DNA of 64,000 nucleotides from Desulfobacterales bacterium (GTDB taxonomy: Bacteria > Desulfobacterota > Desulfobacteria > Desulfobacterales > JAAELO01). A program made the translations under genes and the position numbers. The notes beneath the pieces are model-generated. The model worked only from the letters and a program-made list of their open reading frames with translations, made no database searches and had not been told where the DNA came from. Numbering within the stretch: the stretch's first letter is position 1; each line of letters opens with the position of its first letter. The stretch lies in assembly GCA_024226555.1 (NCBI GenBank), contig JAAELO010000011.1, positions 40,517 to 104,516 of the forward strand, written 5' to 3'. Of this stretch, positions 46,219-55,651 are shown one piece after another.

Positions 46219-48021
46219 TTAACCAATTAAACTAAGAGCTGCCTGTGGCAGTTGATTCGCCTGGGCAAGCATTGCAATACCTGCTTGCTGCAAAATCTGA
46301 GACTTAGTTAATTGTGTTGTTTCAGTAGCAAAGTCAGCATCTTTAATACGGGATTTAGATGCTGCAATATTTTCAGAAACATTGCTAAGGTTTGAGATAG
46401 TTGCTGTAAATCTGTTCTGGTATGCACCTAAATCACTACGAACCTCATCCACTTTTGCAATAGCCATATCAATTACAGAAATTGAATCGTTAGCGCCCCA
46501 CTGTGTAGTGATGTTAACATCATTAACAGATTCAATTTTTGAAGATTGAGTTTGCTTATCAAATTTATTCAACATGTTCATACCAATACCAGAAGCATCA
46601 GCACTGAAATTTTTGCTACTTTCAAGAAGAACATGACCCCGTACAGACATAAGATTCTGTTCCTCTCTTGTTTCCCCAACTTTAATACCAACATCATTCT
46701 TATTAGTCTCAAAGTCTACTTCATCACCATCTGCATTGGTATATTCCTGACCTTCAACAAGGTAAGTTCCACTTTCGGCAGGGTTTTCGTAAAGTTTTTG
46801 TCCGTCTTCATTTACCGCCCAGAACTGTGGCTTATTAGTTTCACTGTTTAGAAGAGGTGTTCCATCTCTATCAACAACCCTATCTCCGTAATACATTTTA
46901 ATATCTTCGCCATCTGTTCCTTTAACAGTTTGGTGAACCTGCTCTGCATTAGGATCTGCATCTTCTGCTGGCGGTGCATAAACAACCCTGTCTTCAAGGC
47001 TTTCTTTATATGCACTTAATTGAAGAGTTCCTGTCTCATCATCTGAGTGAGCTACATCAATTGTCCATTCAGAATCAGTGAGATCTGTTCTTCTAATATT
47101 TATAGTATCACCATCATGATCAACCATTTCGATCTTATCGCGGTCATTATTTAATGTTGCAATAACACCGGTTCTGTTTGACTGGTCATTAATAGAATCA
47201 ACAACATCCTGAAGATTACCATCCTTACCAACTGTAGCCGTAACAGTTCCTGTGTAACCACCAGCTGATATTTCCATCTTATAGTCATTATCAGCTTCGA
47301 TATTACCGATCGACAGACGGGTCATGGAAGCAGCCTGAATGCCAGTATCTTTCTTGGCATAGTTTATTAATCTTGCAGTTTCCTTGGCGGAAGCATTTTC
47401 ACTGATCTCCATGAAAGCCCCACCTTTTCCACCATTAAGATTAAGATCCTCTCCACCATAATGGGAAATTGACCCAATTTCAGCTCCACCTTCAATCCAT
47501 GCCTGGTATGCACCAAGGGAAGATCCCCTTGCATCACCAGTTGCAAGATTGATAACCTGATTTCCAAGAGCACCAACATGGAATTTAGCAACACCAAACT
47601 GTCCATCAAGGATATTGTTGTTGTTAAACTGCGTAGTTTCGGCGATTCTGTTAATTTCAGATTGTAGCTGGTTAACTTCATCCTGAAGAGAAGCTCTGTC
47701 TGAGGGACTGTTAGTATCGTTGGCAGACTGAATTGAAAGCTCTCTCATCCTTTGCAGGATTGCAGTAGTTTCCTGAAGAGCTCCTTCAGCTGTTTGCGCC
47801 AGTGAGATACCATCATTAGCGTTTCTAACCGCCTGATTAAGACCTCTTACCTGAGACTCCATCCTGTCAGAAATAGCAAGCCCTGCAGCATCATCCCTTG
47901 CAGAGTTAATTCTGTAACCAGATGAGAGCCTTTGCAGTGAAGTACTTTGGTCATTCGCTGTAGTCATCAAATTTCTTTGAGCTGTGAGCGAAGGAACGTT
48001 AGTATTTACTGATATACCCAT
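46219..48021 (-). CDS. Flagellin 2
   Basis: A 600-residue flagellin starting [24 protein letters not shown] and ending [28 protein letters not shown]. The first roughly 170 residues are almost identical to flagellin 3. It has the IN-type segment ([28 protein letters not shown]) and the shared insert ([15 protein letters not shown]...PQFWAVN...[16 protein letters not shown]). CAAGGAGGTTTTATT precedes the ATG. A CsrA-type hairpin and about 1.2 kb of ORF-free, hairpin-rich DNA lie upstream. Confidence 0.97.
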   Translation of the reverse strand: MGISVNTNVPSLTAQRNLMTTANDQSTSLQRLSSGYRINSARDDAAGLAISDRMESQVRGLNQAVRNANDGISLAQTAEGALQETTAILQRMRELSIQSANDTNSPSDRASLQDEVNQLQSEINRIAETTQFNNNNILDGQFGVAKFHVGALGNQVINLATGDARGSSLGAYQAWIEGGAEIGSISHYGGEDLNLNGGKGGAFMEISENASAKETARLINYAKKDTGIQAASMTRLSIGNIEADNDYKMEISAGGYTGTVTATVGKDGNLQDVVDSINDQSNRTGVIATLNNDRDKIEMVDHDGDTINIRRTDLTDSEWTIDVAHSDDETGTLQLSAYKESLEDRVVYAPPAEDADPNAEQVHQTVKGTDGEDIKMYYGDRVVDRDGTPLLNSETNKPQFWAVNEDGQKLYENPAESGTYLVEGQEYTNADGDEVDFETNKNDVGIKVGETREEQNLMSVRGHVLLESSKNFSADASGIGMNMLNKFDKQTQSSKIESVNDVNITTQWGANDSISVIDMAIAKVDEVRSDLGAYQNRFTATISNLSNVSENIAASKSRIKDADFATETTQLTKSQILQQAGIAMLAQANQLPQAALSLIG

Positions 48022-48046
48022 AATAAAACCTCCTTGGTTTTGTGAA

Positions 48047-48060
48047 CGGCATCCTTGCCG
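48047..48060 (-). promoter_or_regulatory. Predicted CsrA-binding hairpin in the fla2 leader
   Basis: mRNA CGGC-AAGGAT-GCCG: perfect 4-bp stem with GGA in the loop, 25 nt before the start codon. Confidence 0.8.
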
Positions 48061-48077
48061 CTTACGGTTTTTCTGTT

Positions 48078-48107
48078 GAATATCCTCACTCTAAAAGATA
48101 GATATTC
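48078..48107 (-). promoter_or_regulatory. Second GGA-containing hairpin upstream of fla2
   Basis: mRNA GAATATC...GATATTC, a 7-bp stem with GAGGA at the 3' side of the loop, 17 nt upstream of the first hairpin. A possible second CsrA site. Confidence 0.4.
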
Positions 48108-49340
48108 AAAGGTTTGCTGCTATTTGAATACACCTCTCCCTTCAATAAAAATCCTGATTTAAAATGATAGATATACAACACTCTAATCTCCTAATTTATT
48201 GGCTCTCTTTGCCATTGGGGTAGAATGGTAAAGAAAACCAGTTCTTTAAGAAAACTACAGAGTCATTTAGTGCTTTGGCGCCGTTATAAAGCAACTAAAC
48301 AGATTCATTGTGGTTTTCAAAAAGTAAACCCCTATTACTATTGATAAAATATGCTTAAAAACTCACGAAAACCTTACTTAGCAGGGTTTTAAATCCTACA
48401 GTTTTCAGGTACACCCATAGTGTTGAAGTTAATTCAGCACATACATACTGTACAAAACTCCATAAAGTGATATGGCCCCTAAAAACAGGGGACAACACTA
48501 ATATTCCCACATGTTCTTTTTGCATATGATACACCATATTTATTGTTAACCTGCTTAAGATACACCACTTCCGGTGGATAGAAATCCACCCTGGATTATC
48601 CTGCAGGTATTAACAAAGATTGTATGCAAAGCATTGCAATACAAATCTCCTGATCAATACAAATCATCCTCTGGGATTTTAATGAATATAAGGAAAAGGA
48701 GTATTCCTTATTTGGGTACACCTATACAGGGGCTTAGATTCTGACAAATGGAATCCAGACAGCTATCCTGTCCCCGTATATTGTGGTATTTTTGTAAATA
48801 TGACAATTCCTGGAAGAATAATAGATTCTCCAGTACAGTCAATCCAGTGATCCTAAATTATTGAATTTATAGCAGTCATAAAGACACCGCTATAGAATTA
48901 CACTCATTGAAAGTTTAAATAAAATCAATATAGCTCTTTCACGCAATTGTATTAGAATTCCACAAATAGACCTATGATTATATTTAACCACATCATAAGA
49001 TAGTAATTTTCATTAGAACCACTTTTTTACAATAACCCATCAATAAAATCTTGTTGGATAATTTCAAATTGTTCATAGTTACCTCTTCAAAATTTAAAGG
49101 CAGTACACCCACAAAACATTATCAAAACAGTTTTTTAGCCGTTCCTATCATTTCAGTCCGATCATGCAGGTTTTTCATGGTACTGTTTAATTTTTTGAAC
49201 AGGATTTTTACCTCCTATATTAATTAAGTAAAATTTTATTTTTTAATATTATGTAAAAGTGTACACCTCTCCGATTTTTATTTTTAGACTGGAAAAAGAG
49301 ATACACTATTACTTCCATTTGAATACTCCTGTTATTTAAG
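48108..49340. other. ORF-free, hairpin-rich region upstream of fla2
   Basis: 1.2 kb with no supported gene. Many short inverted repeats are seen, for example CCCCTAAAAACAGGGG (48477-48492), GGTGGATAGAAATCCACC (48573-48590) and CTGGA...TCCAG (48811-48833). The motif TACACC recurs at 48129, 48410, 48530, 48561, 48717, 49104 and 49262 (on the flagellin-coding strand GGTGTA, often AGGTGTA). Two of these share TACACCTCTCC. A long leader, small RNAs or decayed sequence are all possible. Confidence 0.4.
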
Positions 49341-49370
49341 TAGAGAATCTCTAATTATTTGAGGTTCCCA
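49341..49370. mobile_element. Minimal MITE relic
   Basis: AGAGAATCTCTAATTATTTGAGGTTCCC: two MITE termini back to back with no interior, as after internal deletion. Confidence 0.55.
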
Positions 49371-49625
49371 TCAATAACTAACATTCTAACTATCTTCAGT
49401 AGACAGGCCATAAATAGCCTGGCTTAGTTCTAAAAACAGAAGAAATTCCACCATCACAACCGTTATGAATAATGAGTGATGGAAATACTTCCCTGTATAA
49501 TAATCTTTAGAACCATCGTGCAATTTGCTCCTGATAACTATCAAGCGAATCAAACAAGGCTCCCATCTAACCTGGTATTTTCTTCTGTATCCTTTTTTTC
49601 AATCAATTATGCTTCCAAGTATTAA

Positions 49626-49753
49626 GGGAATCTCTAATAACCTCTCTTTTGGCGAAATACATTGTTATTTCCAAAATAAACTGTAATAAGATCGGCTCGT
49701 TATTTTTTGAAATGCCTTGTATTTCATCCAAATTTTAATTATTAGAGGTTCCC
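49626..49753. mobile_element. MITE-like element (128 bp)
   Basis: Left end GGGAATCTCTAATAACCTC, right end TTTTAATTATTAGAGGTTCCC, flanked by TTAA on both sides. The interior has TTGGCGAAATACATTG and GCCTTGTATTTCATCC. A further left-end piece (AGAGACTCTAATAACTG) follows directly at 49757. The stretch 49371-49625 holds no supported gene. Confidence 0.9.
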
Positions 49754-49895
49754 TTAAGAGACTCTAATAACTGTCTTCTTAACAAACTCAAATTAAACAA
49801 AAAATGGTTTAATTTTGTACTGTTTAATTACTTCAAATATAAGAAACTAAAATTATATTTATATTCTTAGAAACCTCCTATTTTAACTATTTTCA

Positions 49896-50072
49896 GGGAA
49901 TCTCTAATATCTGCATTTTTTGCGAAACCCTTCGTTATAACCAAAAAAACTGTTGTAATGTTTATAAATCAAACCTTTTTATAAACGAACCGGTTCATTA
50001 TTTTTTTGGTCATGCAGAGATTTTATAAAACTAAAAAGCTTTTATAAACGTCGTATTTCATCAAAAATTTAA
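49896..50072. mobile_element. MITE-like element, long form, right end lost
   Basis: Left end GGGAATCTCTAATATCTGC. The interior has TTTTTGCGAAACCCTTCGTTATAACC and TTTATAAACGAACCGG. It fades after CGTATTTCATCAAAAATTTAATA without the terminal repeat, just before the fla3 terminator. Confidence 0.8.
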
Positions 50073-50088
50073 TAAGACAAATTTACTC

Positions 50089-50107
50089 CCCAGGGATAAA
50101 CCCTGGG
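50089..50107 (-). terminator. Terminator of fla3
   Basis: CCCAGGG / CCCTGGG with loop ATAAA, 22 bp past the fla3 stop codon. Confidence 0.75.
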
Positions 50108-50128
50108 AAGTTTTTGTTATACTTATTA

Positions 50129-51922
50129 CTAAGCTATCAATGATAGAGCTGCCTGAGGCAATCTGTTTGCCTGAGAAAGCATTGATATACCAGCCTGTTG
50201 TAAAATTTGAGCCTTTGTAAGCGCTGCCGTTTCCATAGCAAAGTCAGCATCCTGAATACGGGATTTAGATGCAGAAATATTTTCAGAAACATTACTAAGG
50301 TTGGATATGGTTGCTGTAAATCTGTTCTGATATGCACCAAGATTACTTCTAAGTCCGTCAATCTTGCTAATAGCCATATCAACTACACCAATAGCATCGT
50401 TTGAGCCTTCCTGAGTTGTGATATTTACATCATTTACAGATTCAATTTTTGATGACTGGGTTTTCTTATCAAACTTATTGATAAGGTCCAGACCAGCATT
50501 ATTCTCATCTGCACTAAAGTTCTTTTCACTTTCAAGAAGAACGTGACCACGTATAGTTACAAGGTTCTTTTCCTCTCTTGTTTCACCAACTTTTATACCA
50601 TTGTCATTCTTATTTGGTTTAAAAGTTACATCTTCACCTTCATCATTTTGAGTTACCTGGCCTTCAACAAGAAAGTTTCCACTTCCAGCAGGATCCTGAT
50701 ATAGTTTTTGACCTTGATCATTCACTCCCCAGAACTGAGGTTTATTACTTGCTTCATTAAGTTCAGGAGTTCCATCAACATCTACCACACGTTCGCCGTA
50801 GTATACTTTAATTTCCTGTCCATCCATTCCCTGAACAGTCTGCTGAACCTTTTCAGCATCTGGATCTTCAGATTGTAAATAAACTTCTTTATCTTCAAGA
50901 CGGCCACTAGAGTTTGCTACTTTAATAGTACCAGTTTCTTCATCAGAGTGAGCAACGTCTACTGTCCACTCAGCTTCAGTTGAGTCAGTTCTTCTTAACT
51001 CAACGTTATCACCATCGTGGTCAACCAATTCAATTTTATCACGATCACTGTTCAGTGTGGCAATAACACCAGTTCTATTTGACTGATCATTAATAGAATC
51101 AACAACATCCTGAAGATTACCATCTTTACCAACTGTTGCTGTAACAGTACCAGTATAGCCACCAGCTGAAATTTCCATCTTATAATCATGGTTTGCTTCA
51201 ATGTCAGATAAAGTAAAACGAGTAAGTGCGGAAGCCTTAACACCTGTATCTTTAGTCGCGTAATTAACCTTTCTTGATGTTTCTTTAGCTGAATCCATTT
51301 GTTCAAATTCTATCTTAGCTCCACCCTTACCTCCATTAAGCCCCATTCCATCACCGGAATAGTGAGTAAGAGTACCAACTTCAACTTTACCTTCCATAAA
51401 TGCCTGATAACCACCTAATGCTGAGCCCCGTGCATCTCCTGTCGCAAGGTTAATAACCTGGTTTCCAAGTGCACCAACATGAAATTTAGCAACACCAAAC
51501 TGTCCATCAAGAATATTGTTGTTATTGAACTGTGTGGTTTCTGCAATTCTGTTAATTTCAGACTGAAGCTGGTTAACTTCATCCTGTAGGGAAGCTCTAT
51601 CTGAAGGACTGTTTGTATCGTTGGCAGACTGAATTGAAAGTTCTCTCATCCTTTGAAGGATTGCAGTTGTTTCCTGAAGAGCACCTTCTGCAGTTTGAGC
51701 AAGAGAGATACCATCATTAGCATTTCTTACAGCCTGATTCAAACCCCTTACCTGTGATTCCATCCTGTCAGAGATAGCAAGACCAGCTGCATCATCTTTA
51801 GCAGAGTTGATTCTGAAACCAGATGATAATCTTTGAAGAGCAGTCGCCTGGTCATTGGATGTTGACATTAAATTTCTTTGTGCGGTTAGTGAAGGAACAT
51901 TAGTATTTACTGTAATAGCCAT
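50129..51922 (-). CDS. Flagellin 3
   Basis: A 597-residue flagellin starting [24 protein letters not shown] and ending [28 protein letters not shown]. The N-terminal D0/D1 is nearly identical to flagellin 2 from about residue 25 to 170, while the centre diverges, which suggests a recent duplication or gene conversion. It carries the IN-type segment and the shared insert ([15 protein letters not shown]...PQFWGVN...[16 protein letters not shown]). CAAGGAGGTAAGAA precedes the ATG. A CsrA-type hairpin lies 27 nt upstream. Confidence 0.97.
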   Translation of the reverse strand: MAITVNTNVPSLTAQRNLMSTSNDQATALQRLSSGFRINSAKDDAAGLAISDRMESQVRGLNQAVRNANDGISLAQTAEGALQETTAILQRMRELSIQSANDTNSPSDRASLQDEVNQLQSEINRIAETTQFNNNNILDGQFGVAKFHVGALGNQVINLATGDARGSALGGYQAFMEGKVEVGTLTHYSGDGMGLNGGKGGAKIEFEQMDSAKETSRKVNYATKDTGVKASALTRFTLSDIEANHDYKMEISAGGYTGTVTATVGKDGNLQDVVDSINDQSNRTGVIATLNSDRDKIELVDHDGDNVELRRTDSTEAEWTVDVAHSDEETGTIKVANSSGRLEDKEVYLQSEDPDAEKVQQTVQGMDGQEIKVYYGERVVDVDGTPELNEASNKPQFWGVNDQGQKLYQDPAGSGNFLVEGQVTQNDEGEDVTFKPNKNDNGIKVGETREEKNLVTIRGHVLLESEKNFSADENNAGLDLINKFDKKTQSSKIESVNDVNITTQEGSNDAIGVVDMAISKIDGLRSNLGAYQNRFTATISNLSNVSENISASKSRIQDADFAMETAALTKAQILQQAGISMLSQANRLPQAALSLIA

Positions 51923-51948
51923 TTCTTACCTCCTTGGTAAATTAACTT

Positions 51949-51962
51949 CGGCATCCTTGCCG
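51949..51962 (-). promoter_or_regulatory. Predicted CsrA-binding hairpin in the fla3 leader
   Basis: mRNA CGGC-AAGGAT-GCCG, same stem and loop as fla2 although the flanking sequence differs, 27 nt before the start codon. Confidence 0.8.
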
Positions 51963-53627
51963 TTTGGTTTTAAACTGTTTCACTAAATCAAAATAAAGAA
52001 CTAAAATTTGATTCTAATTAGTTAAAATATGAATCTAAAAAAATAAGATAATACGTTTCCTAAATTTATTGATAAATATATCCTGGATATTCAGCTATAT
52101 AGAAAGCCATAATATTTTAATAACCATAATATATTATATGTAACCAATAAAGTTAGTACTACTGAACTATAACTATAGAACATCACAGAATGCCTGATAC
52201 ATCTATTCGTATAAAACAGTAGACTTAGTCTTTAAGGCTGAATCTGTACCATTACCCAGTAATAGTGTTCTACAAAACATAACTGGATAATTTTACAGTT
52301 ATCCCGTTTGCATTTGCATACCTGGAACATGTAATGCATAGCAATATGGATAAACCTTCCGATAATGCGATTTTCTGGTTAAGCACCAGGTCTTATTATA
52401 AGTTGCCCTGGTATTGGTATCCTCAAATGATAAAGATATTTGATTGAAATAAACTTTGTTTATTTCAATGAGTACAGCAATGCAATCACTGTATAATCAC
52501 GTTGATAAACATCAACTATTAGAGCTCAATCAAATAACTGTCATTAGAGGTTGCTTATAATGACACCTGGAGCTTAACATTATTGCAAGGATTGTAGTTC
52601 TGTAGTTACAGATATACACCTGTAATATCAGACCATCAAATCTATTGCCCAATATGATAAGTCCTTAAAACCTGTCCCCACAGTGAGTTTGAAAGTAAAG
52701 TCTAAAAATTTATTTCCGATGGAAACTTATATTTAAAACTCAGGTTTTTAGATACACCTATTCTGTAAGAACCATTTTAATGGTTCCTTGGATAAATTAC
52801 TCCTCTTGATATACAAAATATTTGTATCATCTAAACTACTCCTTTGCTCACTGTGAAACAGATTCTAGTCTAACTTAATAATGGCCTTTTTATCTTCCAA
52901 TACGTATCTCTTTACTTTAAATGATTAAAAGAGACGTATCAGATATCAAATGCATAATCACAGGTGCTTAATCCATGATAACCAGATCCATTATTAGGTT
53001 TTTGAAAAAATGATTTAGATAACTTAATTATAAATAAAACCTATAAATAAATTTGTAGAGTTATATTATAACCAACTGTAATGTCGGAGTTTTGATTATT
53101 ACAAGAGTGTTGATACACCTATCCATCTTTAATTTTATATATTATGGAATTTGTATAATTACTCTTATCATAACTCACCAATTCATATTAGTAGTTATCT
53201 TCATATTCAAAAGAACTCTCTATTGAATACACTTTTCCAAAGACTTTATGTCGTTCCAATTCGCATTAACATAACCTTAATTGTATTAATATTTTTTTTC
53301 GTATAGTTCTCCTTTGATTAAAGTGATAAAGTTTACCTAATTATTAGTCGATTACTTTTAATTGTACTCATTTTATGAAACTCACGGATTCGCTTTTTAA
53401 AGTGAGTTTTTTAAAATTTTCTTATTAGAAGTTTTTTATGTAAGAGTAAAAATTCTAAACCTTTCACTCTTATTAATCTTATCGGTATTCTGGATAAATA
53501 CTTGAATAAAAATTCACCTTAATATTGAAAAAAAAGTTATTTTTAACTAAAGTACAAGAATAGTTCAGTTTGATTATAATTCTCCAACAGCTTAAGAATG
53601 ATTAAGTAATTATATAAAGGGTTTACG
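51963..53627. other. ORF-free, hairpin-rich region upstream of fla3
   Basis: 1.7 kb without a supported gene. Perfect short hairpins are dense: TTGAAATAAA/TTTATTTCAA (52440-52464), GTTGAT/ATCAAC (52501-52516), GAACCAT/ATGGTTC (52770-52787), ATACAAA/TTTGTAT (52811-52827) and GGATAA/TTATCC near 52285. The TACACC motif recurs at 52615, 52753 and 53113. TTGATAAACATCAA at 52502 also fits an FNR box. A degenerate MITE terminus (ATTAGAGGTTGC) lies near 52543. Confidence 0.4.
53379..53416 (+). terminator. Terminator-like stem-loop (plus orientation)
   Basis: AAACTCAC...GTGAGTTT, an 8-bp stem followed by TTT and AT-rich DNA. No annotated plus-strand gene ends here, so it could end a small RNA from the ORF-free region. 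Confidence 0.5.
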
Positions 53628-54857
53628 ATGATTTTATTGGCACCAGTAGCTAAAAAAAAAATCCAGCTTGAAAGGTCTATTTTTCTGTCACTTTTAATGA
53701 GTGAGGAGATTTCAAAGAAATCTCTGGCCGGTGAGATAAGTTTCAGTACACCACTTCTTCCTGTCCATCTTCCTTTTAAGATGTTGCATAAACCTTTTTT
53801 TGGAGATAATGATCATCTGATTGCTGATATTGAAGAGTGGAAACAAAACAATTTTCCCATGCAGTATGGTGGAGAAAATCTTAATGGAAAAAATTTGATT
53901 GTTTTTCCAATGCACGGGTTGGGAGATCAACTTTATTTAGCAATAGCTATGCGCCATCTGATTAATAAATACCAGGAACTTAAAATTACAGTTGTGAAAT
54001 CCGGCTTAAACTCTTCAGAAGCATGGTATGACTATATTTATTCTGAAGAGAATTACACTATTAAAGGACCTGTAATAGCAGCTTCAGAAATATGTGAGTA
54101 CGACTATTTTGTTAATGCTGAACATTTTTCACATCTTGAAGACTATAAAGGGTCTTATCCTGCAAAGTTTTATTCAGATAAAATGTTCATTCACAATAGT
54201 TCAGATATTGAAAATTTAAGACCCCTCATAAAACAACCGGTAAAAAACCAGCGTATAGAAGAGTTCTTTAACAAAATTAGGAAAAACAATCTTCCTTTAT
54301 TGTTTATTAACCCAATGACAACAGGAAGAGTTCGGGATATTCCAAACAATACAGTTATTGATTTTGTTAGAATGATAAAAGACAGATGTACTGTTATAGT
54401 CTCTGTTTTTAAGAATCCAATACTTGATCTTGAGATTAATAAACTTTCGATCCCCAATATTATATCGTCCGATGGAATCATTCAATGTTCAGAAGATCTT
54501 TTGAATGTTATCTCTTTGATAGATATTGTCCTTACATCAGATTCAGGAGTTACCCATCTTGCAGAAGCATTTAATAAGCCATGTGGCTCAATTTTTAATG
54601 TTGTTTCTTCAAAGGAGAGAATCGAGTTTTATAAATTTAGTGAAGAGATGGATATTCAATTTGAGATTGAAGGAGTTTGTAAAACCCCATGTTATGTACA
54701 TGCTTTGCCAGATGATATGGAATGCCCGGGAATGAGACATTTCAATAATGTCCACGGTACTCGTTTATTCCACGAATATCCTCCCTGTATGCAAAACTTA
54801 AGTGCCGAACATCTATATGCACTTTTTGATCTTATATATAAAAAAGCTGTTGTATAA
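53628..54857 (+). CDS. Glycosyltransferase family 9-like protein (putative flagellin glycosyltransferase)
   Basis: A 409-residue GT-B-type enzyme. The N-terminal domain has NLIVFPMHGLGDQLYLAIAMRHLINKYQELKITVVKSG, like the GLGD...A.P....L...YP..KI..V opening of ADP-heptose transferases. The C-terminal domain has LTSDSGVTHLAEAFNKPCGSIFNVV, matching the donor-binding D(T/S)G..H.A.A...P......G motif. The C-terminus is Cys-rich (CKTPCYVHALPDDMECPGMRH), which is less typical. It lies between flagellin genes on the opposite strand, suggesting filament glycosylation. The sugar donor is unknown. AAAGGG precedes the ATG. Confidence 0.75.
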   Translation: MILLAPVAKKKIQLERSIFLSLLMSEEISKKSLAGEISFSTPLLPVHLPFKMLHKPFFGDNDHLIADIEEWKQNNFPMQYGGENLNGKNLIVFPMHGLGDQLYLAIAMRHLINKYQELKITVVKSGLNSSEAWYDYIYSEENYTIKGPVIAASEICEYDYFVNAEHFSHLEDYKGSYPAKFYSDKMFIHNSSDIENLRPLIKQPVKNQRIEEFFNKIRKNNLPLLFINPMTTGRVRDIPNNTVIDFVRMIKDRCTVIVSVFKNPILDLEINKLSIPNIISSDGIIQCSEDLLNVISLIDIVLTSDSGVTHLAEAFNKPCGSIFNVVSSKERIEFYKFSEEMDIQFEIEGVCKTPCYVHALPDDMECPGMRHFNNVHGTRLFHEYPPCMQNLSAEHLYALFDLIYKKAVV

Positions 54858-54866
54858 AATAATTTA

Positions 54867-55022
54867 AGGGAACCTCTAATAATTAGAATTTTTTATAAAA
54901 AACAAGGCGTAACAAAATATAACGGGTTGATTCGTTTATAAAAAGCTTTAATTTTATAAAGTTTACAGTTTTATTTTTGTTATATCTGTGTTTCGCAAAA
55001 AGATCAGTTATTAGAGATTCCC
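54867..55022. mobile_element. MITE-like element between the glycosyltransferase and TPR genes
   Basis: Left end GGGAACCTCTAATAATTAGAAT, right end GATCAGTTATTAGAGATTCCC, flanked by TTAA on both sides. The interior has AACGGGTTGATTCGTTTATA and TTTCGCAAAAAG. Confidence 0.92.
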
Positions 55023-55094
55023 TTAAGTTAGTTTTATAAAGTAGCTCTAAATAACCTGTTCTTTAAAAAAGCTCAAACTGAAAAGGGGATTAAA

Positions 55095-55553
55095 ATGACT
55101 GAAAAGAAGAGTCCCATTGAACAAGCTATGGATCTGGCAAACCAGGGGAAGGTTGAAGAAGCTCTTGGTTTTGTATCGGAGAATGAAGAAGATGGAAAGA
55201 AAGAGTATCTTATTTCAAAACTCTACTTTAAAGCAGGTAATTTTCAAAAAGGTGTGGCTTCTTTAGAAGAAGCGATAAACAAAGATAGAACATATTCTAC
55301 ACTATGGGAAAAAGTTGGAGATGATCTTGTTCTTCTAAACAAAATAGAAGATGCATTAAATGCTTATGAAAGACTTTATATTGAAATTCCGGAAAATTCA
55401 GATATTCTCCTTAAAATAGGAGAGTGCAATCTTGCACTTAATAATCCTGAAAAAGCTATAGACATTTTTAAAGCATATATAAATATAAATGGTGAGCATG
55501 AAGTAGCTTTGAAAAGGATTGCTAAAGCAAAAAGCATGCTTTTAAAAGAATAA
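55095..55553 (+). CDS. Tetratricopeptide-repeat protein
   Basis: A 152-residue soluble protein made of about four TPR helix pairs: AMDLANQGKVEEALGFVSE, LYFKAGNFQKGVASLEEAINKDRTYSTLWEKVGDDLVLLNKIEDALNAYERLYIEIPENSDILLKIGECNLALNNPEKAIDIFKAYI. No signal peptide. AAAAGGGGATTAAA precedes the ATG. It lies downstream of the glycosyltransferase with a MITE between and upstream of (convergent with) fla4. TPR proteins often accompany flagellin glycosyltransferases; a partner role is inferred from position only. Confidence 0.8.
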   Translation: MTEKKSPIEQAMDLANQGKVEEALGFVSENEEDGKKEYLISKLYFKAGNFQKGVASLEEAINKDRTYSTLWEKVGDDLVLLNKIEDALNAYERLYIEIPENSDILLKIGECNLALNNPEKAIDIFKAYININGEHEVALKRIAKAKSMLLKE

Positions 55554-55603
55554 AAGCACGCTTTATTGATTATAAAAAAAATTAGTCCAAGTGAAGAAAA
55601 AAA

Positions 55604-55631
55604 GAACCCCGGTGGACTGGACCGGGATTCC
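55604..55631 (-). terminator. Rho-independent terminator of fla4
   Basis: On the minus strand GAATCCCGGT-CCAGTCC-ACCGGGGTTC followed by seven T, about 20 bp past the fla4 stop. Confidence 0.9.
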
Positions 55632-55651
55632 TCCCAATGAACTCAAGTTAA

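Noticed and set aside
48355..48537. 60-codon minus-strand frame in the ORF-free region upstream of fla2
   Set aside because: No ribosome site and no protein-like composition; it covers several short inverted repeats and a TACACC motif, consistent with non-coding DNA.
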